The notes under the pieces: generated by a model
Told to the model about the DNA's origin: nothing
The model's database searches: none
What the model saw: only the letters and a program-made list of their open reading frames with translations
Shown: piece after piece, positions 55,670 through 64,000 of the stretch
Layout: each line of letters starts with the position of its first letter
Position numbering within the stretch: the stretch's first letter is position 1
Assembly: GCA_045106985.1 (NCBI GenBank)
Contig: JBGCFQ010000022.1
Coordinates: forward strand, 1 to 64,000
Length of the DNA: 64,000 nt
Direction of reading: 5' to 3'
From: JAUIET01 sp045106985
GTDB taxonomy: Bacteria; Pseudomonadota; Gammaproteobacteria; Pseudomonadales; JAUIET01
Translations under genes and position numbers: made by a program

Positions 55670-57223
55670 ATGATTTCACTACCCGCTTTGATTGAGCGTG
55701 CTGTAAGACTGAACCCCAATGGTGCAGCCACTCGCTATCTGAATCGCGAACACAGTTGGGCGGAAACCGGTTCTCGAATCGCTAGCTTAGGGGCCGCGCT
55801 ACATCAATTGCCCATTGACGAAGCCGACCGCGTTGCCATATTGAGCCTAAACAGCGACCGGTATTATGAGGCCGTGTTTTCCATTCCTTGGGCCGGCTAC
55901 TGCATGGTGCCAATGAACACTCGTTGGGCATTGCCTGAGAACGAATATGCTATTAACGATTCAGAAACACGAGTTCTTCTGTTTGACGATGCTTTTCTTG
56001 AGCAGACCCAGAGCTTGCTTGAAAAGTGTCCTAGCCTGGAAGTCGCTATCTATATGGGTGAACAAAGCTGTCCGGAATGGGCCAGCTCGTATGAAGAGAT
56101 GATTGCGCAGCACGAACCGATAGCGGCTTCTAACCGCGGTGACGACGATATGGTTGGCATTTTCTATACCGGTGGTACAACGGGTTTCCCTAAAGGTGTT
56201 ATGCAATCGCATAAAGCTATTTGGGCAAGTGCACTTGGGCTATTACAGAATTTTGAAATGGGAAGAACAAGCGTTTACTTGCACGTTGCGCCAATGTTTC
56301 ACATGGCTGATTTTTGCGGCACCATGAATACCACTGTCGTTTGTGGCACAAACGTTATGCATCAATCCTTTGATCCTGGCAAAGTGCTTGCGAGTTTTTC
56401 AGAAGAAAAAATCACTCACGTGTTGATGGTTCCAGCCATGCTGAAAATGGCATTGAGCCACCCAGACGCCGCCACCGCAGACACATCCAACTTAGAACGT
56501 ATTTTGTATGGTGCTTCACCAATGCCAGCGGCCTCGCTTCAACAATGCATGTCTCTGTGGCCAGAAGTAGGCTTGGTTCAAGCTTATGGCCAAACAGAGC
56601 TTGCTCCGGTTGTCAGTTCGCTTTCAAGTCAGGCACATCAAGAGGGTGGCGAAAAGCTCAAGTCAGCAGGCCTGCCTACTGGAGTGAGTGATGTTCGCAT
56701 CGTAGATGAAGAAGGCAATGTCTGCCCCTTAGGTACTTCAGGCGAGATTTGCGTTAAAGGCCCGCACACTATGATTGGCTATTGGAAAAAGCCTGAAGAA
56801 ACGGCCAAGGCGCTGCGCGATGGCTGGGTGCACACGGGTGACGCAGGTGTATTCGACGCCGAGGGCTACCTCTACATTGTGGATAGAGTGAAGGACATGG
56901 TGGTAACGGGCGGTGAAAACGTGTTCACCACCGAAGTTGAAAATGCGGTTATCAGCCATGACGCCGTGTTCGATGTTGCGGTAATTGGTGTGCCACACGA
57001 AGATTGGGGCGAAGCAGTGCATGCCATTGTCATTCTACAACCGGGGCACACCGCCACTGAGTATGAGATAATACAACATTGCCGAGCGCAGATTGCCGGT
57101 TACAAGTTACCAAAATCGGTGAGCTTCAGAGAAGAACCACTGCCGCTGTCCGGTGCTGGCAAAGTGTTGAAAACCGAGCTAAGGAAACCGTTCTGGGAAG
57201 GCCGCGATCGGCAGATAAACTGA
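55670..57223 (+). CDS. AMP-forming acyl-CoA synthetase
   Basis: 517 residues. P-loop FYTGGTTGFPKGVMQSHK, A5 LVQAYGQTELAP, A7 GWVHTGDAG, hinge VDRVKDMVVTGGENVF and catalytic Lys in LPLSGAGKVLKTELRK. Activates a carboxylic acid to its CoA thioester via the acyl-AMP. Ribosome-binding site AGGAAA. Substrate probably a fatty or steroid side-chain acid given the neighbours. Confidence 0.94.
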   Translation: MISLPALIERAVRLNPNGAATRYLNREHSWAETGSRIASLGAALHQLPIDEADRVAILSLNSDRYYEAVFSIPWAGYCMVPMNTRWALPENEYAINDSETRVLLFDDAFLEQTQSLLEKCPSLEVAIYMGEQSCPEWASSYEEMIAQHEPIAASNRGDDDMVGIFYTGGTTGFPKGVMQSHKAIWASALGLLQNFEMGRTSVYLHVAPMFHMADFCGTMNTTVVCGTNVMHQSFDPGKVLASFSEEKITHVLMVPAMLKMALSHPDAATADTSNLERILYGASPMPAASLQQCMSLWPEVGLVQAYGQTELAPVVSSLSSQAHQEGGEKLKSAGLPTGVSDVRIVDEEGNVCPLGTSGEICVKGPHTMIGYWKKPEETAKALRDGWVHTGDAGVFDAEGYLYIVDRVKDMVVTGGENVFTTEVENAVISHDAVFDVAVIGVPHEDWGEAVHAIVILQPGHTATEYEIIQHCRAQIAGYKLPKSVSFREEPLPLSGAGKVLKTELRKPFWEGRDRQIN

Positions 57224-57249
57224 GCGGCGCGACGATATTGGAAACGAAG

Positions 57250-58050
57250 ATGATTGATTACACTGGTACAACCGTTCTTGTGACCGGAGCAGCTTCTGGC
57301 ATTGGTGAAGCACTGGCAATGGCCCTAAGTTCACGAGGTGCGCGGGTTATCTGTGCCGACCGGGATGTTGCAGGTGTAGAAGAAACCGCCGCTAGAATAG
57401 GGAACGCAGCACTAGCTATTGAGTGCGACCTGGCAGACCCTCACGCAGCGGCAAAACTGGTTCAGCAAAGCCACGCGGTTTCAGGCCGGCTTGATGTGAT
57501 TTGTTCTAATGCGGGAATAGGGCACCGTGGGAGCCCCTTTAGTGTAGACATGAATGAAGACCTTACTTTGTCTCGGCTCTTTGAAGTGAATTTTTATGCG
57601 GGCCTCAAAATAGCTCAAGCTTATGTTCAGCTACTGAAAGAGCATAATCAGCAAGGCCGCCTAATGGTAACCGCGTCGGAGAATTCACTGAGCGTACCTG
57701 ATGCCGTAAAGAAGGGGAAGATGGCCTTCTATGCGGCTTCCAAACACTCACTTCTAGTGGCGCTAGAGTGGATGCGTTTAGACCAAGAGGGTGGCCCTAT
57801 GAACTTGCATGCTTTGTTGCCCGGCGCGGTGTACACTCCGTTGGTGTCCAAAGCCTTGCCTGAGCCCTCAATGGCCCCGCCAGAACTAGAATTAATCAGC
57901 GCGGAACGCTGCGCAGAAATCGCGCTTGCAGGCTTAGACAATGATCTCTTCTACATTCCAACGCAGGCGCATTTACTAGCAGACATGCAACCACGTGTTG
58001 CGGCGATTGAAAACGCCTTGAACGTTCTGGGCATAGAGACGACGTTCTGA
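57250..58050 (+). CDS. Short-chain dehydrogenase/reductase
   Basis: 266 residues from ATG 57250; a longer in-frame start (57079) lies inside the ligase gene and is rejected. TGAASGIG at 12-19, ADRDVAGVEE with an Asp favouring NAD, SNAGIGH and catalytic S-E-N...Y-A-A-S-K. Oxidises or reduces an alcohol/ketone of the same pathway as the ligase 26 bp upstream. Confidence 0.9.
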   Translation: MIDYTGTTVLVTGAASGIGEALAMALSSRGARVICADRDVAGVEETAARIGNAALAIECDLADPHAAAKLVQQSHAVSGRLDVICSNAGIGHRGSPFSVDMNEDLTLSRLFEVNFYAGLKIAQAYVQLLKEHNQQGRLMVTASENSLSVPDAVKKGKMAFYAASKHSLLVALEWMRLDQEGGPMNLHALLPGAVYTPLVSKALPEPSMAPPELELISAERCAEIALAGLDNDLFYIPTQAHLLADMQPRVAAIENALNVLGIETTF

Positions 58051-58138
58051 TACCCGATTAGGGCGTTATCCGAAGACTCCGTAAAAAAAGTGCGCCGTCG
58101 GTATACCTAGGCGTTGCCCCCTATAGAGCATAAAACCA

Positions 58139-59677
58139 TCAATTCTTTTGCGCAATTATCTGTATATAGCGTGCAGTCTCTTTATAGGGAGATACGCTAC
58201 CAAGATGTTTTTCCAGTGTTTGCAGTTTGGCAACGGTCGTCGCGTCGCTGTAGTGGGCAGATACGCTTTGGTGATTGTAGAGGCAAAATACACCGTAGTT
58301 TGCGACTATGCTGACCCCATTTTTCTCAAGCCAATCTGTGAGGAAACCGACCGTAAAGAATGATATGTCGGCATCGAACACACCTGATTTGCCATGCGGC
58401 TCTTCTAACAGTGCAGGCAGCTCGTCTAGTTCATAGTCATCAAGTGCGGCGTCGAAGGGCACTGCGTGTTTGTTTCGGGTCATCAGTGAAAAGGTTCCAC
58501 CTGACGCTAGCGGCGTAAGCATCGACAGCAACAGGTCTTCCCAGTCGTCTGAATATTGAATAACGTTGTGGCAGAGCAATAAATCGAAACTGTTAGCCGC
58601 AAAGCGTTTCTTGATTTCCCGTATGTCGAAGGAATGGGTCTTCAAAGTATCGCCAACGCCCATTTGATCTGCATTGGTTTGCAGGTCGTGCAACATGGAC
58701 AGAGAGGTATCCACCAGGTCGACGGGGTAGCCTTTCTTAGCCAGTCGTAAGCTGTCGACGCCGTTACCGCCACCTACGTCCAGTGTTCGCAGTAAAGTGT
58801 CTTTCGGCAAGTGGTTGAATAAATTCTGTGCCGAGAGCTCGTATCGAATCTGACCCTTCAAGGACTGCTGTTCCTGCTTCCATTGTGGCAAGCCTGATTC
58901 AAAGGCCAGTTTTCGACTAGTTGCGCGCAGTGCTCGCTGGAGATCGATTTTTCCAGTGTGTAGGGCTTTGCCGATCAAAACACCGCAAATGCCTGGGTGG
59001 TTGTAACATTCTACAAGGTCATCCATATCGCGAACTTCGCCACCAACAATAACGTTAAGACCGGTGAGTTGGGCGAGTTCTTTTGATACTTCCAGGTCGG
59101 CACCGCTCATCGAACCATCTGGTTTAAGGCTGCTGTGAACGGCGGTGGTAATGCCCAAACTGTACATTTGTACGCCAAGAGTCACGGCTTGCAGGCCGCC
59201 GGACATGCGCCAGCCGTGGGTCATAACTTCTCCCTCGGGACCGGTATTAATCTCTAGGGCGAATCGATCACCGCCGTATTTTGTTACGGCTTCAGCAACC
59301 ATCATTGGGTTTTCAACGGCCGCTGTGTTGAGCAATACTCGTGTAACACCTATGCGTATAGCCCAGTCAATGTCCTCCATGGTTCTAATACCGCCGCCAT
59401 ACTGCACGTTGATAGCAAGGTCGCATATACGCTCTACCAGTGGCCAATTGTGGCTAGCGTCCTCATCGTGCGCTGCGTCCACATTGATAATGTGAATCCA
59501 CTGCGCGTTTTGCTCTATCCAGTATTCGGCACAAGCTACAGGTTCGAGTAAATCGGGAAGGGCGGACTCAGCCTGTTCGTTTTCAGTAAAGTCGAACGAC
59601 TTTCCATTCTTCAGATGCATGGCCGGAAAAATTAGGAAATCATTAGTATGCGACGGTATATGTTGAATAATAATCAC
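58139..59677 (-). CDS. HisA-like barrel fused to a CmoM/SmtA-like SAM methyltransferase
   Basis: 512 residues from GTG 59677. Residues 14-250 are a full HisA/HisF-type TIM barrel: DFLIFPAMHLKNGK, HIINVDAAHDED, VQYGGGIRTMEDID (phosphate site, 94-98), THGWRMSG, VIVGGEVRDMDDL and GVLIGKALHTGKI. HisA catalytic aspartates are replaced: AIDL is AMHL (H21) and the second Asp is E142. Residues 290-512 are a class I methyltransferase (LRTLDVGGGNGVDSLRLAKK, 297-316), whose tail (LYNHQSVSA, LQTLEKHLG, PYKETARYIQIIAQKN) resembles the CmoM tRNA uridine methyltransferase. A histidine-biosynthesis role is unlikely; an RNA- or nucleotide-related modification is a guess. Not in a his operon. Confidence 0.85.
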   Translation of the reverse strand: MIIIQHIPSHTNDFLIFPAMHLKNGKSFDFTENEQAESALPDLLEPVACAEYWIEQNAQWIHIINVDAAHDEDASHNWPLVERICDLAINVQYGGGIRTMEDIDWAIRIGVTRVLLNTAAVENPMMVAEAVTKYGGDRFALEINTGPEGEVMTHGWRMSGGLQAVTLGVQMYSLGITTAVHSSLKPDGSMSGADLEVSKELAQLTGLNVIVGGEVRDMDDLVECYNHPGICGVLIGKALHTGKIDLQRALRATSRKLAFESGLPQWKQEQQSLKGQIRYELSAQNLFNHLPKDTLLRTLDVGGGNGVDSLRLAKKGYPVDLVDTSLSMLHDLQTNADQMGVGDTLKTHSFDIREIKKRFAANSFDLLLCHNVIQYSDDWEDLLLSMLTPLASGGTFSLMTRNKHAVPFDAALDDYELDELPALLEEPHGKSGVFDADISFFTVGFLTDWLEKNGVSIVANYGVFCLYNHQSVSAHYSDATTVAKLQTLEKHLGSVSPYKETARYIQIIAQKN

Positions 59678-60111
59678 TCTTTATTGGTCAGAAGAACTGT
59701 TCGGCTATCGCCCGAACCCAGCCAGATTCTCTTCGAGCTGACGACAACACACTGTAACATGAGGGCGGGAGGAAAGTTGTTCGTGACCGATGTCGCGAAT
59801 AAGAGACTGTGCTTTTGTGTGCTATAACTCTATGAATATTAATGATTTTAAAAGTGCCTGTCCCTTTTTGTCTTTTTGTCTTCTTTCTAACTCTTGCTTC
59901 ATCCTTTTTTATTCCATCTGGCTTTCGCAGCTTCTGGTCTTTTCCCAATTTTCGCTGTACTGACACGTTTTCGCCATCTAGGTTAGAATGGAGGTCAACT
60001 AACGAAGTGCGTGGCCACATCCATATTGCCGAGACTTCGATGGAGCACTCCGATAGTGCTAAAGCTGTCGTCAGGCAGTATCAAATCAGCTACTAAAAAC
60101 GGAAAAACATC
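59678..60111. other. Intergenic stretch between divergent genes
   Basis: 434 bp. Overlapping low-complexity frames exist (59688-60020 minus, 59842-60096 plus) but lack start signals. A T/C-rich run (near 59856-59930) contains AAAGTGCCTGTCCCTTTTT. No gene supported. Confidence 0.4.
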
Positions 60112-61101
60112 ATGGATTATATTCCTCAGCTTCTCTCCAGCCCTTTGTTCTGGATTGCTATCGTTATTCTGTATGCGCTAAAACAAGGTATACATTTTGT
60201 ACCTCAAAACCGTGGTTATGTGATTTACACCATGGGCAAGTACGACAAGACTCTTAAAGCGGGATTGAATTTTATTATCCCTTTTGTACAAACCGTAGCG
60301 GCAGACAGAAACCTGAAGGAGCAATCGCTGGATATCTCCTCGCAGTCTGCAATCACAAGAGACAACATCAGTTTGAGCATCGACGGTATTCTCTTTATGA
60401 AGGTGACCGATGCGGGTGCGGCTACCAACAATGTTACCGATTACAAAATGGCCGTTATACAGCTGGCCATGACGACGATGCGTAATGCCATAGGCTCTAT
60501 GGAGCTGGACGAGTGCTTCCAAAGTCGCGACGCGATTAATGCAACTATTCTCGCAGCGATGACAGAGGCAACTCAACCTTGGGGTGTAATGGTGACGCGT
60601 TATGAGATTAAAGACATTACGCCACCACAGTCTATTCGTGAAGACATGGAAAAGCAGATGACGGCGGAGCGTGAGAAACGTTCGGTGATTCTAACAGCAG
60701 AAGGTGTGAAAACGGCTGCAATTACGGAGGCCGAGGGACTGAAAGCGGCTCGAGTACTTGACGCAGAAGGCGCCAAAGCGGAGCAGGTTTTAGCGGCGGA
60801 GGCATTTAAAGAGTCTCAAATTCTTGACGCAACGGGTAAAGCTGAAGCTATTCGCTTGGTAGCGGAAGCTGACGCGAATGCCTTGACGACAATAGGTGAG
60901 GCCGCTAACACGCCTGCTGGCGAGGCGGCAGTGCTACTTAACCTGGCGCAAGATGCGATTGCAGCTCACCAGGCGATAGCCGACGAAAGCACGGTTGTGC
61001 TAACCGACGGAAAAACCGCTGACAATGTAGCAAACACAGTAGCGCAGGCTATCGCAGTATCCAGCAGTCTGAAGTTACCTGTTGCATCGGCGGAGGTCTA
61101 A
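60112..61101 (+). CDS. SPFH/Band-7 (stomatin/QmcA-like) membrane protein
   Basis: 329 residues. N-terminal membrane helix (LFWIAIVILYAL), SPFH domain with VPQNRGYVIYTMGKYDKTLK and VTRYEIKDITPP, then a long Ala/Glu-rich coiled coil (about 185-265: AEGLKAARVLDAEGAKAEQV). Forms large membrane assemblies linked to protein quality control. Followed 3 bp on by the NfeD-like gene, the classical pairing. Confidence 0.93.
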   Translation: MDYIPQLLSSPLFWIAIVILYALKQGIHFVPQNRGYVIYTMGKYDKTLKAGLNFIIPFVQTVAADRNLKEQSLDISSQSAITRDNISLSIDGILFMKVTDAGAATNNVTDYKMAVIQLAMTTMRNAIGSMELDECFQSRDAINATILAAMTEATQPWGVMVTRYEIKDITPPQSIREDMEKQMTAEREKRSVILTAEGVKTAAITEAEGLKAARVLDAEGAKAEQVLAAEAFKESQILDATGKAEAIRLVAEADANALTTIGEAANTPAGEAAVLLNLAQDAIAAHQAIADESTVVLTDGKTADNVANTVAQAIAVSSSLKLPVASAEV

Positions 61102-61104
61102 TTC

Positions 61105-61575
61105 ATGGATATTGCCGCGTATGTTTCGGCGCATCACGCCCATTTATTTTACGCACTGGCCGGCGTAAGTTTTATCGTTGAACTCACCCTCATTGGTATG
61201 GGCGGGCCTTTATTGTTTTTTGCTATCGCAAGTTTTGTTACTGGCGTTTTGATTTCGGTTGGGCTGATTTCAGGTTGGGAGATTGAGTTATTTACTCTGG
61301 GTGTTTTAACAGCGGCTGTGGCGGCTGTGCTATGGAAACCTTTGCAGCGCTTTCAGAATTCGGGAGACGGCAGTGACAACAGCAGTGACATGATCGGGCG
61401 TGAAGTGCCTGTCAGCGAGACTGTGACCGCCGGTGACGGATCCATCCGCTATTCAGGAATTAACTGGAACAGCCGTCTTGCCGAAGGCGCTGGCGTTGAA
61501 TCGATTGCTCAAGGTGAACTTTGTGTCATCGACTCAGTTGACGGCAATATCATGTTGGTGCGACCAAAAGAGTAG
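61105..61575 (+). CDS. NfeD-like membrane protein
   Basis: 156 residues with three hydrophobic helices (FYALAGVSFIVELTLIGM, LLFFAIASFVTGVLISVGL, LFTLGVLTAAVAAVLW) and a C-terminal OB-fold of the NfeD type (GREVPVSETV, IRYSGINWNSRL, LCVIDSVDGNIMLV). Partner of the SPFH protein in the same operon; 5-10 bp apart. Confidence 0.92.
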   Translation: MDIAAYVSAHHAHLFYALAGVSFIVELTLIGMGGPLLFFAIASFVTGVLISVGLISGWEIELFTLGVLTAAVAAVLWKPLQRFQNSGDGSDNSSDMIGREVPVSETVTAGDGSIRYSGINWNSRLAEGAGVESIAQGELCVIDSVDGNIMLVRPKE

Positions 61576-61653
61576 CTAGGCTTCTCGCTTCACGAGAGAT
61601 AGATTCAAGTTAGTGCCTTTAGTTTTGTACAACGGTTTTTCACGGGACAATAA

Positions 61654-62430
61654 TTGAAAATAATTGAAGACTATTACTTATGCGACGCGAGTTTTTTTGA
61701 GCGAACGTTGGTTCGTTATCAAAGAGCAAAAAGCTACGGCGCATTTTTTATTCGAAGGCCCACTTTTAAAGTGCCCAGGCAGATACTGTTCGATGGTGAG
61801 TATGTAGACTTGGATGTGCCTTTTTCAGAAAAAGGTGTGAAATGGGCGTTTTTGGACGTAGTCATTGATGATGTATACGGTCTTCGAAGGTTAGAAAACG
61901 AGAACATAAATACCGTTTTGGACATAGGCGCTAACGTTGGTTTTTTCTGTATAGCCGCAAGAAACTGCTTTTCGAATGCGGTCATTCATGGCTATGAGCC
62001 TAATCGCCAACTCGAAACGCAATTGAGTCATCAAGCAAACATTTCGAAATCAAAAGTCTATTTTGAGGCAGTAGGCAAAGAGAATGGCTTCGTAAACCTG
62101 GAGTTTGGCGAAGACAGTGTGCACACCAGAACAAGTTCCGAGCAGAAAGGAAGTATTCCTCAGGTCGCTTTTAGAGACGCAATTGAAAGATTAGGTGGGA
62201 AAGTTGATCTGCTTAAGATTGATTGTGAGGGTGGCGAGTGGGAAATTCTGGATGACGTTGAAAGCTGGCAAAATGTTGATAGATTGACAATGGAATATCA
62301 TTTGTTTGCAGGCGATCATTCGCATGAAACGCTGCTAGCCGCTTTAGAGAAGATAAAGTTTAAGGTGATCGCTTTACGCAAAAGCGATGACATAGGAATG
62401 GTTTACGCTGAGCGAGAAGGTCTGCGATAA
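61654..62430 (+). CDS. FkbM-family methyltransferase
   Basis: 258 residues from TTG 61654. SAM-binding VLDIGANVGFFCIAARNCF, then HGYEPNRQLE, DAIERLGGKVDLLKIDCEGG EWE-type FkbM motif. Methylates a hydroxyl on a sugar or small molecule. No glycosyltransferases nearby, so context gives no substrate. Confidence 0.88.
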   Translation: MKIIEDYYLCDASFFERTLVRYQRAKSYGAFFIRRPTFKVPRQILFDGEYVDLDVPFSEKGVKWAFLDVVIDDVYGLRRLENENINTVLDIGANVGFFCIAARNCFSNAVIHGYEPNRQLETQLSHQANISKSKVYFEAVGKENGFVNLEFGEDSVHTRTSSEQKGSIPQVAFRDAIERLGGKVDLLKIDCEGGEWEILDDVESWQNVDRLTMEYHLFAGDHSHETLLAALEKIKFKVIALRKSDDIGMVYAEREGLR

Positions 62431-62635
62431 GAATGGTGAAAGCAACTGCGGGTTTGACGGAGACCAAAAAAACACTTTAGCTGAGTCTATGCGCGTCACC
62501 TATGATTGCATCTCATCGGTTGTATTACGCCCGCCACTTCGTGTTCCTCTGAGTGATTCTTCTTAGTCTTTAGGGCCTGCAAGCTTGGGTTCAGTGTCTA
62601 TACTAAAAGCTTGCGGATGTAGCCAAGGAGGGTAG

Positions 62636-63832
62636 ATGTCGCACTTTCACATTGGTCGGCAGCCAATTTTCGATCAAAGTATGAACATATTCGCCTATGA
62701 GCTCCTGTTTCGTAGCGGTTCTGAAAATGCAGCTAATGTGACAGATGCAGATTACGCAACCTCTACCGTTATTCTCAACGCATTCACTGAAATCGGAATT
62801 GATAAGCTCGTCGGTAGTCGACCGGCGTTCATTAACATGCCCTATAACTTCCTCGCCAGGCCCGATATGGTCGGCTTTCCTCCTCAGCAGGTTGTTCTAG
62901 AAATATTAGAAGACGTGGTCATTGACGAGGCGCTGATAGACGGCGTTCGTGAAATGAGCGCTCAGGGGTACATCTTTGCGTTAGACGATTTTATTTTTAG
63001 CGAACAGTGGCAACCGCTTATCGATTTGGCAACGATTATCAAGTTTGACGTTACTCAACTGGATGAACATCAATTGCGCGACCAAGTGCAGATGATGCAG
63101 GATCTGGGAAAGCAAACGCTTGCTGAAAGAATTGAAACGCAAGGCGAGTATGATGATTTAAGGCAGTTGGGTTTTGATTACTATCAAGGCTACTTTTTTG
63201 CCAAGCCTCGAGTGATAAGCGGAAATCGTGTGCCGCTAAACAAACTGGGCATGATCGAATTACTGGCACGAATAAACGAGCCAGACGCGACCATAAGCTC
63301 AATATCAGAGTTAGTCAGCGCCGATGTAGCCCTAAGCCTAAAAACCATGAAGTTCATCAATTCACCTATTACTGGCTTGCGCAACCCGGTTGAGAATATA
63401 CAGCAAGCCGTCATTTACCTCGGCTTTGATACACTAAAGAGCTGGCTAACAGTGATGACTCTGGGTGAAATGAATGACAAGCCCGAAGCGTTGATTAACC
63501 TTGCTCTAACGCGGGCAAGAATGTGCCAACTACTAGCCAGCACTGTGCCTTCGGTAGATCCTCAGGCCGCATTTACGGCCGGCTTGTTTTCCTTATTAGA
63601 CACCATGCTAGACAGTTCGATGGAGGAGGTACTAAAGACAATATCTCTAGCCGACATCGTCAGCGATGCTCTTTTGCACAAAAAGGGAGAGCTCGGTGCG
63701 CTCCTTCGGCAGGCTATTGAGCTTGAGCAACCCTGCAATGACACAGAGCTACCCGTCGCTGACGTAAGTAAATTACAGCTTGAAGCAATACAGTGGGCTG
63801 ATGCTGCCAGCAATCATGAGGCAGCTGCGTAG
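62636..63832 (+). CDS. EAL-HDOD signalling protein (YuxH-like)
   Basis: 398 residues. N-terminal EAL-like domain: IGRQPIFDQSMNIFAYELLF, INMPYNFLARP, FALDDF, IIKFDV and LAERIET. The DDFGTG loop of active phosphodiesterases is DDFIFS here, so c-di-GMP hydrolysis is doubtful. C-terminal HDOD domain from about residue 200 (SLKTMKFINSPITGLRNPVE) is complete. Probable signalling regulator. Confidence 0.9.
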   Translation: MSHFHIGRQPIFDQSMNIFAYELLFRSGSENAANVTDADYATSTVILNAFTEIGIDKLVGSRPAFINMPYNFLARPDMVGFPPQQVVLEILEDVVIDEALIDGVREMSAQGYIFALDDFIFSEQWQPLIDLATIIKFDVTQLDEHQLRDQVQMMQDLGKQTLAERIETQGEYDDLRQLGFDYYQGYFFAKPRVISGNRVPLNKLGMIELLARINEPDATISSISELVSADVALSLKTMKFINSPITGLRNPVENIQQAVIYLGFDTLKSWLTVMTLGEMNDKPEALINLALTRARMCQLLASTVPSVDPQAAFTAGLFSLLDTMLDSSMEEVLKTISLADIVSDALLHKKGELGALLRQAIELEQPCNDTELPVADVSKLQLEAIQWADAASNHEAAA

Positions 63833-63897
63833 TTAGAGTGCTGAGCTAAAGGGGGAGAGGGGTGATCTGTATAGCCTCTTCACATAAGCTTGGTTAT

Positions 63898-64000
63898 TCA
63901 GTCGCCAGTGTAGGCTGCTGAGCCGGGCGACCTGTAACGATCCAACGGGCTGCGCAACGCATCGCTACCAAAGTAATGGCCGGATTCATTCATCTCAGAA
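63898..64000 (-). CDS. Possible C-terminal end of a gene cut by the window edge
   Basis: The minus strand is open from the window end to TGA 63898-63900 and reads SEMNESGHYFGSDALRSPLD, RYRSPGSAAYTGD. Protein-like composition suggests the tail of a gene outside the window. Unidentified. The gap 63833-63897 is empty. Confidence 0.35.
   Translation of the reverse strand, partial: SEMNESGHYFGSDALRSPLDRYRSPGSAAYTGD

Noticed and set aside
57079..57249. Upstream extension of the second SDR gene
   Set aside because: Lies in another frame inside the acyl-CoA ligase gene; ATG 57250 gives a canonical SDR start.
59851..59872. AAAGTGCCTGTCCCTTTTT, considered as a REP-associated repeat
   Set aside because: Only one copy found, no partner inverted copy and no REP transposase.
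59842..60096. 84-residue plus-strand frame before the SPFH gene
   Set aside because: Low complexity start, no ribosome-binding site; the T/C-rich run explains its hydrophobicity.

Overview
The window reads as chromosomal DNA of a free-living, probably marine, lipid-using gammaproteobacterium. That rests on gene content: a wax ester synthase/DGAT, a CYP153-like P450, KshA-like and KstD-like steroid/ring-oxidation enzymes, several periplasmic lipoprotein hydrolases, GcvA-type LysR, Maf, PurU, YehS (DUF1456) and a DUF6316/DUF7931 protein. I cannot name the species. No rRNA, tRNA, CRISPR array or intact insertion sequence was seen.

Layout. 0-4.4 kb is accessory DNA: two coupled lipoproteins (the first broken at a C7 tract), a lone HEPN-type protein, a small membrane protein, an FMN split-barrel protein and a 36-aa ORF. 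4.4-9.4 kb holds an unknown lipoprotein, an amine oxidase pseudogene with its middle deleted, and a compact metal-type MerR operon behind a textbook MerR promoter (19-bp spacer with a 9-bp dyad); one operon gene carries an in-frame TGA. A DUF6316-DUF7931 fusion follows. 10-12.4 kb has a secreted cysteine-rich repeat protein and a stand-alone FtsH-protease-like (M41) protein.

12.5-31 kb is a patchwork of catabolic and hydrolytic genes: SDR, DUF885 protein, DedA, WS/DGAT, Rieske oxygenase, amidohydrolase, GFA protein, GST, MOSC protein, LysR, NAPE-PLD-like MBL protein, TauD dioxygenase, S10 peptidase and Tat amidase. 31-46 kb is mostly housekeeping or unknown: PHP hydrolase, DoxX, VOC, PurU, GNAT, DUF3237, Maf, DUF1295, DUF1254/1214, orphan pseudopilin, MATE, LpqC-like esterase and ABA4-like protein.

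46.4-58 kb is a lipid/steroid-type catabolic island: acyl-CoA synthetase remnant, Rieske oxygenase plus KstD-like flavoprotein, TetR remnant, 3-hydroxyacyl-CoA dehydrogenase, VOC protein, P450, and an OYE - acyl-CoA ligase - SDR run. Together these could hydroxylate, activate and oxidise an alkyl or polycyclic lipid, but the substrate is not shown by sequence. 58-64 kb holds the most unusual gene, a HisA-like barrel fused to a CmoM-like methyltransferase with both HisA catalytic aspartates changed, then an SPFH/NfeD pair, an FkbM methyltransferase and an EAL-HDOD protein.

Functions were assigned from motifs read by eye; no database search was run.
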